Of a stretch of DNA of 10,819 nucleotides, positions 1 to 5,883 are shown piece by piece (the first letter of the stretch is position 1; each line of letters starts with the position of its first letter). This DNA comes from DASVEG01 sp036380695. Lineage in GTDB: Bacteria > Actinomycetota > Acidimicrobiia > Acidimicrobiales > CADCTF01. The notes under the pieces are model-generated. The model worked only from the letters and a program-made list of their open reading frames with translations, had not been told where the DNA came from and did not search any database. Made by a program: the position numbers and the translations under genes. The stretch is from contig DASVEG010000339.1 in assembly GCA_036380695.1 (NCBI GenBank), positions 1 through 10,819 of the forward strand, written 5' to 3'.

Positions 1-234
1 GTGCTCGCGGGGCTGCTCCATGGCCCGACGGGCATGTTCGGCATCAGCGTGCGAGATGTCGGCGGCGCGGAGCGGGCGTACCTCATGACGGACGCCGACG
101 GCTGTTACGTCGGGCTCGTTGGGGGAGGGAACGAACTCACCGGCGCGAGCGCGTTCGCTGACGGCCGCGCGCGTGTGTTCATGGCCCGCGCTCACGGCGC
201 GCCCATGTTCGGCGCCGACAACTCGGAGGGATAG
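1..234 (+). CDS. hypothetical protein, probably 3' end of a gene starting upstream
   Basis: The frame is open from the first base to a TAG at 232-234 and encodes about 77 residues. Base 1 happens to be a GTG, but no upstream sequence is available to judge a ribosome site, so a truncated gene is more likely than a complete one. The peptide is glycine- and alanine-rich with alternating hydrophobic residues (FGISVRDV, CYVGLVGGG), suggesting a small beta-rich domain. I recognise no catalytic motif or family. Its stop overlaps the GTG of the next gene by one base, and a GGAGGG Shine-Dalgarno sequence for that gene lies inside its last codons. This supports a co-translated pair and supports this frame being coding. 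Confidence 0.5.
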   Translation: MLAGLLHGPTGMFGISVRDVGGAERAYLMTDADGCYVGLVGGGNELTGASAFADGRARVFMARAHGAPMFGADNSEG

Positions 235-539
235 TGCGTTGCCGCCGGCCGGTCGTGGACATGCGAACCGCGACCGCCCGCCGGATCGCCGCGAGCGTGC
301 ACGCGAACTCGCAGCTGCTCGTAGCGGTTGTCGCCGTCCGAGCAACCCCTGACTCCGATCACGCGGTTGCTGCCGTGCTCGAACTCCGAGAACTCCGCGT
401 ACTTCGGGCTTCGTGGATGTTGTTCGAGGAACTCGTCGGAGGACGCCTCCTGGCCGACGGTTGGCTGTTGACGTCGATGCCCCGAGCAGCCTTGGACCTC
501 GCGGAGCGAGCGCTGTTCGGCGTTCCTGACGTCGCCTGA
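234..539 (+). CDS. small hypothetical protein, translationally coupled
   Basis: A 101-residue protein with no recognised family. The GTG start at 234 shares its first base with the TAG stop of the preceding gene, and GGAGGG at 225-230 is placed to serve it, so coupled translation is likely. An in-frame ATG at 261 is an alternative start. The sequence is alanine-, leucine- and arginine-rich and looks largely alpha-helical, with an aliphatic stretch (SQLLVAVVAV) near residues 26-35 and an amphipathic middle. No catalytic or metal-binding motif is visible. The TGA at 537-539 is followed within 15 bases by a perfect hairpin terminator shared with the convergent RHH gene. It may be part of the accessory region that carries the recombinase/transposase pair, but nothing in the sequence links its function to them. 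Confidence 0.55.
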   Translation: MRCRRPVVDMRTATARRIAASVHANSQLLVAVVAVRATPDSDHAVAAVLELRELRVLRASWMLFEELVGGRLLADGWLLTSMPRAALDLAERALFGVPDVA

Positions 540-553
540 TGCGAATCGAAAAG

Positions 554-578
554 AAACCTGCCCAATACTTGGGCAGGT
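554..578. terminator. bidirectional intrinsic terminator between convergent genes
   Basis: AACCTGCCCAA, TAC, TTGGGCAGGTT forms a perfect 11-bp inverted repeat with a minimal 3-base loop. It lies between the plus-strand stop at 539 and the minus-strand stop at 580. Read on the minus strand, the stem is followed by TTTCTTTTC, a good U-rich tail. Read on the plus strand, it is followed by CTATTT, which is weaker. It should end the RHH transcript efficiently and may also end the upstream plus-strand operon. Confidence 0.85.
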
Positions 579-579
579 T

Positions 580-735
580 CTATTTCCGGACCTCGCGGGC
601 GTCGACGTACGCGCGCGCGGCGCGGCGTAGTAGCTGCGCCAACGACCGTTCCTCCCGTCTGGCCAGGTCTTTCAGGGCGTCGTACAGATCGTGCGGCAGC
701 CGCACCGTCACCCGATCATCCTTGCGGTCATCCAC
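580..735 (-). CDS. ribbon-helix-helix (CopG/Arc-type) transcriptional regulator
   Basis: This 51-residue protein reads GTG at 735-733 to TAG at 582-580. Residues 8-14 (RVTVRLP) form the short beta strand that pairs in RHH dimers and contacts DNA. Residues 15-29 (HDLYDALKDLARREE) form helix one, and residues 31-45 (SLAQLLRRAARAYVD) form helix two after the typical 'ERS' turn. Length and pattern fit the CopG/Arc superfamily, whose members bind operators as dimers and are often autoregulators or antitoxins. A textbook AGGAGG lies 7 bases before the start. No toxin gene adjoins it: upstream is the divergent recombinase-like/transposase-like operon, 114 bases away, with an inverted repeat between. 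Control of that operon, or of its own promoter, is therefore a reasonable inference. The operator is not proven. Confidence 0.85.
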   Translation of the reverse strand: MDDRKDDRVTVRLPHDLYDALKDLARREERSLAQLLRRAARAYVDAREVRK

Positions 736-803
736 TCCGTCGCCTCCTAGGACTGCGTTTCAGGGGTCTGACTGCGCGTTCCGGCTTGTGAAACACAACG
801 GGG

Positions 804-824
804 GTGGCAGCCGATCGCTGCCAC
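804..824. promoter_or_regulatory. perfect inverted repeat between divergent RHH and recombinase-like genes
   Basis: GTGGCAGC, CGATC, GCTGCCAC is a perfect 8-bp inverted repeat with a 5-base centre. It lies 25 bases before the ATG of the recombinase-like gene and 69 bases upstream of the RHH start. An operator for the RHH dimer, or a binding site for the recombinase-like protein, are the obvious possibilities. It could also form an mRNA hairpin in the 5' leader of the recombinase-like gene. Confidence 0.45.
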
Positions 825-849
825 GTGAGAACACACCGGGACCACAGCG

Positions 850-1794
850 ATGCGTGACGCAGCGCGAGCGCTGCTCACCCGCGACGCGTGCCACGGCCAA
901 TGGATGGCCGAGGTGAGCGAACTTCTCAACGTCGGACCGGACCTCACGATCCAGGACGCGCGTGAGTTCGCCGCCGAGCGGCTCCTGGCCACGGGTCGGC
1001 TCCATGGGCTCTCGCCCGAGCGGATCTTTGCGTTGTGGGAGAGGTTCGAGAAGTTCGGCGCGGCGTTCGGCGGTATCACCCGCGTTTCGCAGATCACGCC
1101 CGAGGTCGCGACGGCCTTCGTCAACGCACGAGGTGCGAACGGTCGACCGAGCGGCTCGACACAGAGCCTGCGTCGCACGGCCTTGCGGCTGCTGTTCCGC
1201 GTGCTGCGGGAGTACGGGTTGATGGATGGCGAGCCGACCCTCGACCTCGAGGTCGCTCGCCGAGCCCACCGGGACATGCGGCCGCTTGCCGACGAAGAGC
1301 TCGAAGAGGGTCGATGGGCCTCGGCAACCGGAGCAGCGGCTTCCCGGGCGACTGCGGTGTGGGCGCTCGCCGAGTCGGGGCTGTGGCCGCACGAGGTGGC
1401 GATCGCCACGGTCGACGAGATCGACGTCGCAGCACAGACGGTCGCCGCGCTCGGCGGCCCGAAGACACGACGTCGCTTTGTGCCGCTCCGGGGCTGGGCG
1501 CTCGACCAATTGGTTCGGCGAGCCGAGGAGGTCGGTACTGGTCGGCTCGTCTTCGACGGTGCTGCCGGCGTCGCCGGGCGGCTGTCGATCACTGCGGTGC
1601 TTCGGCGCGTGCTCGAGCGGGCGGGGTTGACTCGCGATCCGCTGGTCGTCACGGACTCGGTCGTCGCCGCGGCGGGTCGCGCTGCGTACGAGGCGACCGG
1701 GCGAATCGACAACGTGGCGAGGCTTCTCGGACTGAACAGCCTCGACCGAGCCGCACACCTGATCGCTCTCGACTGGCAGGCGGAAGGCCAGTGA
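850..1794 (+). CDS. tyrosine-recombinase-fold protein, apparently catalytically inactive
   Basis: A 314-residue protein laid out like a phage integrase/Xer recombinase. Residues ~15-125 resemble the helical core-binding domain, with the typical helix QSLRRTALRLLFRVLREYGL at 105-124. Residues ~145-310 resemble the catalytic domain. The box I region reads SGLWPHEVA (176-184), where active enzymes have GLRxxE, so the first arginine is replaced by Trp. The beta-hairpin lysine is kept (PKTRRRFVPL, 204-213). The HxxR box is replaced by TDSVV (268-272), the LLGH histidine by Leu (LLGLNS), and no tyrosine lies at the nucleophile position (AAHLIALDW). A DNA-binding role without strand cleavage is inferred. 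The stop overlaps the GTG of the transposase-like gene. The ATG at 850 is the first good start after the inverted repeat, and no strong ribosome site precedes it. Confidence 0.75.
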   Translation: MRDAARALLTRDACHGQWMAEVSELLNVGPDLTIQDAREFAAERLLATGRLHGLSPERIFALWERFEKFGAAFGGITRVSQITPEVATAFVNARGANGRPSGSTQSLRRTALRLLFRVLREYGLMDGEPTLDLEVARRAHRDMRPLADEELEEGRWASATGAAASRATAVWALAESGLWPHEVAIATVDEIDVAAQTVAALGGPKTRRRFVPLRGWALDQLVRRAEEVGTGRLVFDGAAGVAGRLSITAVLRRVLERAGLTRDPLVVTDSVVAAAGRAAYEATGRIDNVARLLGLNSLDRAAHLIALDWQAEGQ

Positions 1795-3191
1795 GGCGGC
1801 GCAGGAGCACCGGCGTCTCGTTCTTCGAGCAGGTCGACGCGATCCTCGACAACGAGCTCATCTACGAACTCGGCGAGTTGATCCCGATGCCCCCGCCCGA
1901 GCACGGTGGCCGGCCGCGCGATTTCCCGAACTGGGCGTACGTGTTCTACGGCGCGCTCGTCACCGCGTGCCGGAGCGCACGGCGCGTCGAGACGGAACTC
2001 GACTCCGTCATGTGGGAGTACGTCCGGGAGCGGGTTGTCGAGCGGTTCCCTTCGCGACCAGAGATGTGGCTCCCCGAGAAACCGATGGCACGCCATCACT
2101 GGGAGTACGTGCGCTCCACCTATCTCGTCAACGACGAGGTCATCGGGGCGCTGCGTGACCGATTCACTCTCGGGGCCTGCGAACAAGCCGAGGCATTGGG
2201 CCTGTGCGAGACCAACGGCCGGGGCTCGCTGACCCACCCAGACCTCAGCCGCATGCTCTACGCGGACGGGAAGGTCGTGACGCCGTTGTACCGGGCGAAG
2301 CCGGGCACCCGGCAGGTGGACCGAACGACCGGCGAGTCGCGGCCCGTTCGCGCCGACCCCGACGCCAAGCTGCACATCACCGGCAGCGGAGAACCCGCGT
2401 ACGGCAACAAGTTCGTGCTCGTCAGCTGCCGGGCGAACACCCCCCATGGTCGGATGATCCTGAACTTCGACCACGTCCCAACCGCCGGCGGCGAGGCGCA
2501 GGTTGCTCTGGCGTGCATCGCACAACTGGCGCCACTCCTGGCCGGCGCGCATGGCGTGCTCTACGACGGCGCGTTCCGCGGCGTGCACCTCCAGGAGTTG
2601 TTGCACGAGCGGGGCCTGCTGCCCGTCGTGCCGGTCGCCGCTGCCGCTGGCGGCAGGCGAGCTCGACGTCCCCGGACGGAGCGCACGGTGGCGATTGAGC
2701 GGAAGCGCCTCGGCGACGGCCGGGTGGTCGAGCTCGTCGCGCGTGCCGGCCAGCTCGGCGTTGTCGAACTCGATGAGGGCGGCGAGACGGTCTTCGTCCC
2801 GCTCGTGCGGCGCAAGATCGATCGCCGGCGGAACGCGGACGGCACGTGGCGCTGGTACGGCACGTTCGCCCTACCGGACGAGCTCGGGGGAAGCGAGATC
2901 CTCGTCCGGCTCGACACGACCGACGAGGACCGCTGCCGGAAGTTCAACCGGACCGAGCACTTGCGACCGATCCCGCCCGCGGACGCGGACTACAGGCGCC
3001 TGTACCCGAGGCGCTCCGATGCGGAGTCGATCAACCGGTCGCTCGACGACTCGCTGTGGCTGCGCCGTGCTCACTCCGTCGGCGCTCGGCGCCAACTCGT
3101 CGACCTCCTCGGCTTCGCAATCGCCGTGAACTCCGTCGCCCTCTTCCGAGCGCGTCATAGCAACGACCCACCAACCCAGGCAGCCGCCTGA
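1791..3191 (+). CDS. DDE transposase-like protein (IS4/IS1182-like fold)
   Basis: The 466-residue frame starts at GTG 1791, which overlaps the preceding TGA (GTGA), with GGAAGG 3 bases upstream. Coupled translation is therefore likely. Residues 1-150 form a helical N-terminal region that starts with a basic cluster (RRRRS). A plausible RNase H-like catalytic core follows: Asp159 in LYADGKVV matches the first 'DG' strand of IS4-type transposases, Asp259 in GVLYDGAFRG the second acidic residue, and Glu412 in SDAESINRSL the final glutamate before the long terminal helix. About 150 residues between the second Asp and the Glu are beta-rich, as in the insertion domain of IS4-like enzymes. The C-terminal helix (RRQLVDLLGFAIAVNSVALF) resembles the transposase tail that follows the Glu. 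No terminal inverted repeats are recognisable around the pair. Family assignment rests on motifs only. Confidence 0.7.
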   Translation: MRRRRSTGVSFFEQVDAILDNELIYELGELIPMPPPEHGGRPRDFPNWAYVFYGALVTACRSARRVETELDSVMWEYVRERVVERFPSRPEMWLPEKPMARHHWEYVRSTYLVNDEVIGALRDRFTLGACEQAEALGLCETNGRGSLTHPDLSRMLYADGKVVTPLYRAKPGTRQVDRTTGESRPVRADPDAKLHITGSGEPAYGNKFVLVSCRANTPHGRMILNFDHVPTAGGEAQVALACIAQLAPLLAGAHGVLYDGAFRGVHLQELLHERGLLPVVPVAAAAGGRRARRPRTERTVAIERKRLGDGRVVELVARAGQLGVVELDEGGETVFVPLVRRKIDRRRNADGTWRWYGTFALPDELGGSEILVRLDTTDEDRCRKFNRTEHLRPIPPADADYRRLYPRRSDAESINRSLDDSLWLRRAHSVGARRQLVDLLGFAIAVNSVALFRARHSNDPPTQAAA

Positions 3192-3197
3192 TCGACG

Positions 3198-3209
3198 CTC
3201 GACGTCGAG
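3198..3209. repeat. perfect 12-bp palindrome after the transposase-like gene
   Basis: CTCGACGTCGAG is a perfect palindrome starting 7 bases after the transposase-like stop codon. It has no U-rich tail, so it is not a good terminator. It could be a protein-binding site or chance in GC-rich DNA. Confidence 0.3.
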
Positions 3210-3293
3210 AGCACCTCTCGTTCCACGCGCCTCGGCGACCGGCGGTGCCGGCCGGGGTTCCGGCGCGTCTGCGGACCCGCCAGCCGGTCCCGG

Positions 3294-3299
3294 TACACT
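3294..3299 (+). promoter_or_regulatory. possible -10 element for the tRNA-Ala gene
   Basis: TACACT fits the actinobacterial TAnnnT -10 pattern and lies 62 bases before the tRNA, a plausible distance for a processed precursor. No clear -35 hexamer precedes it. A short stem, GGCGG GTTTT CCGCC (3328-3342), followed by ACGTTTT lies between it and the tRNA. That stem could instead be a weak terminator for the transposase-like operon, in which case the tRNA promoter would have to lie elsewhere. Confidence 0.25.
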
Positions 3300-3360
3300 C
3301 GAAGCTCCGGCAGCAACGCAACGACGCGGCGGGTTTTCCGCCACGTTTTGCTCATGCCCC

Positions 3361-3434
3361 GGGGACGTAGCTCAGCTGGCTAGAGCACCTGCTTTGCAAG
3401 CAGGGGGTCGTGGGTTCGAGTCCCATCGTCTCCA
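3361..3434 (+). tRNA. tRNA-Ala (anticodon UGC)
   Basis: A complete cloverleaf can be drawn. The acceptor stem GGGGACG (3361-3367) pairs with CGTCTCC (3427-3433) with one G-U pair. The D arm is GCTC/GAGC around a 9-base loop. The anticodon stem CCTGC/GCAGG encloses TTTGCAA, giving anticodon TGC (3395-3397) for GCA alanine codons. The variable loop has 5 bases, and the T arm GTGGG TTCGAGT CCCAT carries the invariant TTCGA. The discriminator base is A3434. CCA is not encoded: the next bases are CTG. Tyrosine recombinases often use tRNA genes as attachment sites, and a recombinase-fold gene lies upstream, but I found no second copy of the tRNA 3' end in the window. Confidence 0.97.
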
Positions 3435-3621
3435 CTGAGGTTCCCGTGCGCGAACGGCCATCGCGCTCGTCTGCGGCGATCCATTCGCATAGGTGCAGCT
3501 CTCGGCTGGCGACTTCGTCGCGACAGGTTCGACTCTTGGCCGCGTAATCAGCGGGCGCCTGCGGGCGCGGTCGGCCGCGGCGCTTGCGGGGGCCGGGCGG
3601 GGCAGTGACGATGGTCGGTCG

Positions 3622-4035
3622 ATGACGCACAGCGGTGGTGACGACCTCCGATGTCGTAGGTGTGGTCGTGGCATCGATGCCTCCCGCACCACCCACGTGA
3701 TCGAGCAGATGCATCGCATCTGCTTCCACTACGAGTTCGAGCACGACCCCGTGGACGTCGATGACGAATGTCGGTCGCCCGACTGTCCTTCCCGGCGCGT
3801 CCGGCTCACCCAGACGCTCGCCGAGTGGACCGATTGGGACTACGCCGCACTCGCGCTCGGGCGCGCGGTCGGCGTCTACCAAGGCGAGGACGAGTGGGCG
3901 TCCGCCAAGGGCACCTTCTGGACCGACAACCCTCTCGGCAACGGCTTGCACCGCGCACTCGTGGACCTCACCAGGGCCGGCGTCCTCGAGGCGTGCGACG
4001 ACCCCGACCAACGGTTCAGATGGTCGACGCGATGA
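3622..4035 (+). CDS. Cys-rich small hypothetical protein
   Basis: This is a 137-residue protein if translation begins at ATG 3622 (MTHSGGDD). The same frame is open back to a GTG at 3493, but that extension is glycine/alanine/arginine-rich and looks non-coding. Residues ~10-60 hold CRRCGRG (CxxC), then C and H residues in HRICFHYEFEH, then CRSPDCPS. This could be a structural zinc-binding module, although spacing is irregular and the fold is not one I can name. The C-terminal half (~65-130) is a helical region with WTDWDYAALALG and GNGLHRALVDLTRAGVLE, and the latter resembles a winged-helix segment. There is no strong ribosome site. It may share a transcript with the DUF1905-like gene 67 bases downstream. 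Confidence 0.6.
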   Translation: MTHSGGDDLRCRRCGRGIDASRTTHVIEQMHRICFHYEFEHDPVDVDDECRSPDCPSRRVRLTQTLAEWTDWDYAALALGRAVGVYQGEDEWASAKGTFWTDNPLGNGLHRALVDLTRAGVLEACDDPDQRFRWSTR

Positions 4036-4102
4036 GTTTGCGCTGCGTCCAACGTCCAAACGTGCGACGACACGAGACGGAGATCAGGAGGGTGGAGTCG
4101 CG

Positions 4103-4381
4103 ATGCGCAAGCTCGACAAGCAGTTCACGGCCACCATCGAGAAGGGCGACGAGCCCGGCGGTTGGCGGTACGTCGTCATGCCCGGGTCGGCCGAGTATTT
4201 CGGCACTCGCGGCCTGGTGAAGGTCAGGGCAACGGTGGACGGCCACCCGCTCCGGAGCTCGTTCATGGCCCTGGGCGATGGCAGGCACAAGCTCCCCCTC
4301 AAGGCCGACGTCCGCAAGGCCATCGGCAAGGACGCGGGCGACACCGTCACGATCCACCTGCTGGAGCGCCTGGAGGCGTGA
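4103..4381 (+). CDS. DUF1905-like protein
   Basis: A 92-residue protein matching the DUF1905 pattern from memory. It starts with FTATIEKGDEPGGWRYVVMP, then an 'FGTRGLVKVRATVDGHPLR' strand pair, then the 'KLPLKADVRKAIGKDAGDTV' segment, and ends in a beta strand (VTIHLLERLE). This small beta-barrel domain occurs alone or fused to YdeI/OmpD-associated domains. Its biochemical role is unknown, so none is proposed. The start at ATG 4103 is well supported: AGGAGGG lies at 4086-4092 and a second purine-rich GTGGAG ends 5 bases before the start. Length and both ends agree with a complete single-domain protein. Upstream is the Cys-rich gene and 36 bases downstream the next small gene, suggesting one transcription unit. 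Confidence 0.85.
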   Translation: MRKLDKQFTATIEKGDEPGGWRYVVMPGSAEYFGTRGLVKVRATVDGHPLRSSFMALGDGRHKLPLKADVRKAIGKDAGDTVTIHLLERLEA

Positions 4382-4417
4382 CGCTCGCCGCGGGTCGGCG
4401 CCGGCCATCCTGAGCGG

Positions 4418-4711
4418 GTGGCCGAGCTCGAGCCTCGTCACGTACCCGCTGCGGTGCGGCCTCTGCTGGCCTTGGCGGCAACGTGGGCCATCGGCGACGA
4501 CGTCGAGCGAGAAGACGCGGTCGCACGGGCGAGCGAGTCGCAACTGTCGGCCCTCGTCGAGGCGGTTGACCGCGTTCCCGACGACGACCTCTACGGGTGG
4601 CTCACGGGCGACGAGTCGCACCGCGCGCCGCCGTCCCCGGAGTACATCGCTGTCACGCTCGTCACGATGGCGGCCGACTCGGCGCGCCAGCGGCTGCGGG
4701 ACGCCGAGTGA
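4418..4711 (+). CDS. small hypothetical helical protein
   Basis: A 97-residue acidic, helical protein starting at GTG 4418 (MAELEPRH). It contains LLALAATWAIGDDVERE, then SESQLSALVEAVDRV, a DDDLYGWLTG segment, and SPEYIAVTLVTMAADSARQRL. The pattern looks like a conserved bacterial family of unknown function, and I cannot attach a name or a role. No signal peptide or membrane span is visible. Its stop TGA (4709-4711) overlaps a GTG at 4708 that begins a 28-codon frame, so the next cistron was probably coupled to it. The ribosome site is weak (GAGCGG directly before the GTG), so expression may depend on the upstream gene. Confidence 0.65.
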   Translation: MAELEPRHVPAAVRPLLALAATWAIGDDVEREDAVARASESQLSALVEAVDRVPDDDLYGWLTGDESHRAPPSPEYIAVTLVTMAADSARQRLRDAE

Positions 4712-4772
4712 CGAGCGAGGCCGGCGTCGGCCCGCGGCCACTCCCTGTCCGGCAACGTGTCTGGCAGCGTCA

Positions 4773-5486
4773 TTGGTCCTTCGCCACAAGCTGACGGTTC
4801 GGATACTGGCCGCCGCGGCGCTGGTCACGACCGCGACGCTGCTCACCGATGAGCCCGGTCCGCGGACGGTCCTGGGCCTCGCGCTCGCCGCGTGGTCTGT
4901 AGCCGTGTCCCTTCGAGGACTCATCGTCGTGCGAGACGAGGCGGTGTACCGCCGCGGGGCCTTTCGGTGGGAGCGCGACCCGGCACTGCTCGACCAGCTC
5001 TCGGCCGTGTCGCTCCGGCGCGAGGGCCACGGCAGGCGCTTTCCGCTCGTCTTGCGCTTGTCCGGACCGGGCTCGTGGGAAACGAGCATCGAGTGCTGGG
5101 CCTGGGCAGGGTGGCGCGACCTCGCGCACGTCGCCGCACTTCGCGCGTGCGCGCGAGGTGCAGTGCGATCTCGTCACTGCCCGGCGCATCGCGTGCAACC
5201 GCCCGTCGTGCAGATGGCAAGGGCACGCACGTGCGGTCGTCAGGGGCGGCGCGCCGAGCGCCCCCCGCAAGACGACCCGGTCCGCATGGGCGTCGCCGAA
5301 GGGCTCCTTACGTTTGCCGGGTTGTTCGTCGTCGGCTTCGCCCTCGGACTGTTCCAGGCATGGGTGCGACAGCTAACCGGTCCAGTGCTCCCGCTCGCGC
5401 TCGGCTACGCCGGGGTCGTGGCGGTCGCGGGGTTCTTGGTGGTGCTGCGGGAGCACGGGAAGTCGCCTCGCGACACGACGCGGTGA
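4773..5486 (+). CDS. putative membrane protein with PH-like segment; 5' end and unity uncertain
   Basis: From TTG 4773 the frame gives up to 237 residues. Residues ~10-45 hold two hydrophobic spans (ILAAAALVTTATLL, TVLGLALAAWSVAVSL). They are followed by LIVVRDEAVYRRGAFRWER and beta-rich sequence ending in a W-rich helix, an arrangement like membrane-anchored bacterial PH-like domains. Residues ~130-170 are Arg/Pro-rich with poor third-position GC and look non-coding in this frame. From ATG 5286 another coding-like section has two more spans (LLTFAGLFVVGFALGLF, LGYAGVVAVAGFLVVL). It may therefore be one four-span protein or two genes, the second at 5286-5486. A GTG at 4708 coupled to the previous stop begins the natural-looking N-terminus in the neighbouring frame, but that frame stops at 4794, so a one-base indel is possible. 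The family is not certain. Confidence 0.5.
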   Translation: MVLRHKLTVRILAAAALVTTATLLTDEPGPRTVLGLALAAWSVAVSLRGLIVVRDEAVYRRGAFRWERDPALLDQLSAVSLRREGHGRRFPLVLRLSGPGSWETSIECWAWAGWRDLAHVAALRACARGAVRSRHCPAHRVQPPVVQMARARTCGRQGRRAERPPQDDPVRMGVAEGLLTFAGLFVVGFALGLFQAWVRQLTGPVLPLALGYAGVVAVAGFLVVLREHGKSPRDTTR

Positions 5487-5495
5487 CGACCCAAC

Positions 5496-5510
5496 CGAGC
5501 GACTCGCTCG
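5496..5510. terminator. short hairpin between convergent genes
   Basis: CGAGCG ACT CGCTCG forms a perfect 6-bp stem. It lies in the 26-base gap between the plus-strand stop at 5486 and the minus-strand stop at 5513. No U-rich tail is present in either direction, so it is at best a weak or Rho-assisted bidirectional terminator. Its position, rather than its strength, is the argument. Confidence 0.35.
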
Positions 5511-5512
5511 AC

Positions 5513-5824
5513 CTACCCCGTGACGGTCGCGACGGCGACGATCACCGCGAAGACCACGATGAGCGTCATCGAGCATGCGCCCAACGCGGCGAGGGGCATC
5601 ACGACCGGCTTCGGGTACCCGCGCCCGAGGACGCGCAACGCACCCAGCCCGCACGCCGTGGCCGCCACGCCGTACTGGCCGGCGAGCAGCAACGCGATCA
5701 GCCACGCGCCATCCTCCTGCCACGCCTGCCAGATCCCGAACGTGAAGGCGCCGGCCATGTAGAGGAAGCCTGCGCATACGGCGGCGATCACGATCGCGAT
5801 CGACACCCGCGCGAGCGATCGCAT
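5513..5824 (-). CDS. small three-span membrane protein downstream of methyltransferases
   Basis: A 103-residue protein from ATG 5824. Three hydrophobic segments are evident: SIAIVIAAVCAGFLYMAGAF near residues 8-27, WLIALLLAGQYGVAATACGL in the middle, and VMPLAALGACSMTLIVVFAV towards the C-terminus. Little lies outside the membrane apart from a GRGYPKP loop. An in-frame GTG at 5881, only 2 bases after the stop of the gamma-class methyltransferase gene, would add 19 residues (VLTEGNGAAAAW...) and would allow coupled translation. Neither start has a clear ribosome site. I recognise no family. Co-orientation and tight spacing suggest co-transcription with the two methyltransferases. Whether it has anything to do with DNA modification or phage response is unknown. 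Confidence 0.6.
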   Translation of the reverse strand: MRSLARVSIAIVIAAVCAGFLYMAGAFTFGIWQAWQEDGAWLIALLLAGQYGVAATACGLGALRVLGRGYPKPVVMPLAALGACSMTLIVVFAVIVAVATVTG

Positions 5825-5883
5825 CGCCGGTGCATGCCGAGCGGACCACGCCGCAGCCGCGCCGTTCCCCTCCGTCAGCACGC

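Noticed and set aside
580..735. Toxin-antitoxin pair based on the RHH protein
   Set aside because: No toxin-like gene (RelE, PIN, MazF or Fic pattern) lies next to it in the same direction, and a terminator follows its stop directly.
539..916. Plus-strand ORF opposite the RHH gene
   Set aside because: The minus-strand RHH gene has a perfect ribosome site and the family pattern, and the plus-strand ORF begins inside the terminator region.
747..2606. Long minus-strand ORF opposite the recombinase-like and transposase-like genes
   Set aside because: It is antisense to two plus-strand frames that show family motifs and coupled starts. Its own translation is Arg/Ser/Pro-rich with no motif, as expected from GC-rich DNA.
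850..3191. Standard insertion sequence with terminal inverted repeats
   Set aside because: I looked in 736-849 and 3192-3360 for matching inverted ends and found none. The 804-824 repeat has no partner downstream.
3352..4059. Minus-strand ORF across the tRNA gene, ending in GLEPTTPCLQSRCSSQLS
   Set aside because: This peptide is the well-known false translation antisense to tRNA-Ala. The rest lies antisense to the Cys-rich gene and the non-coding spacer.
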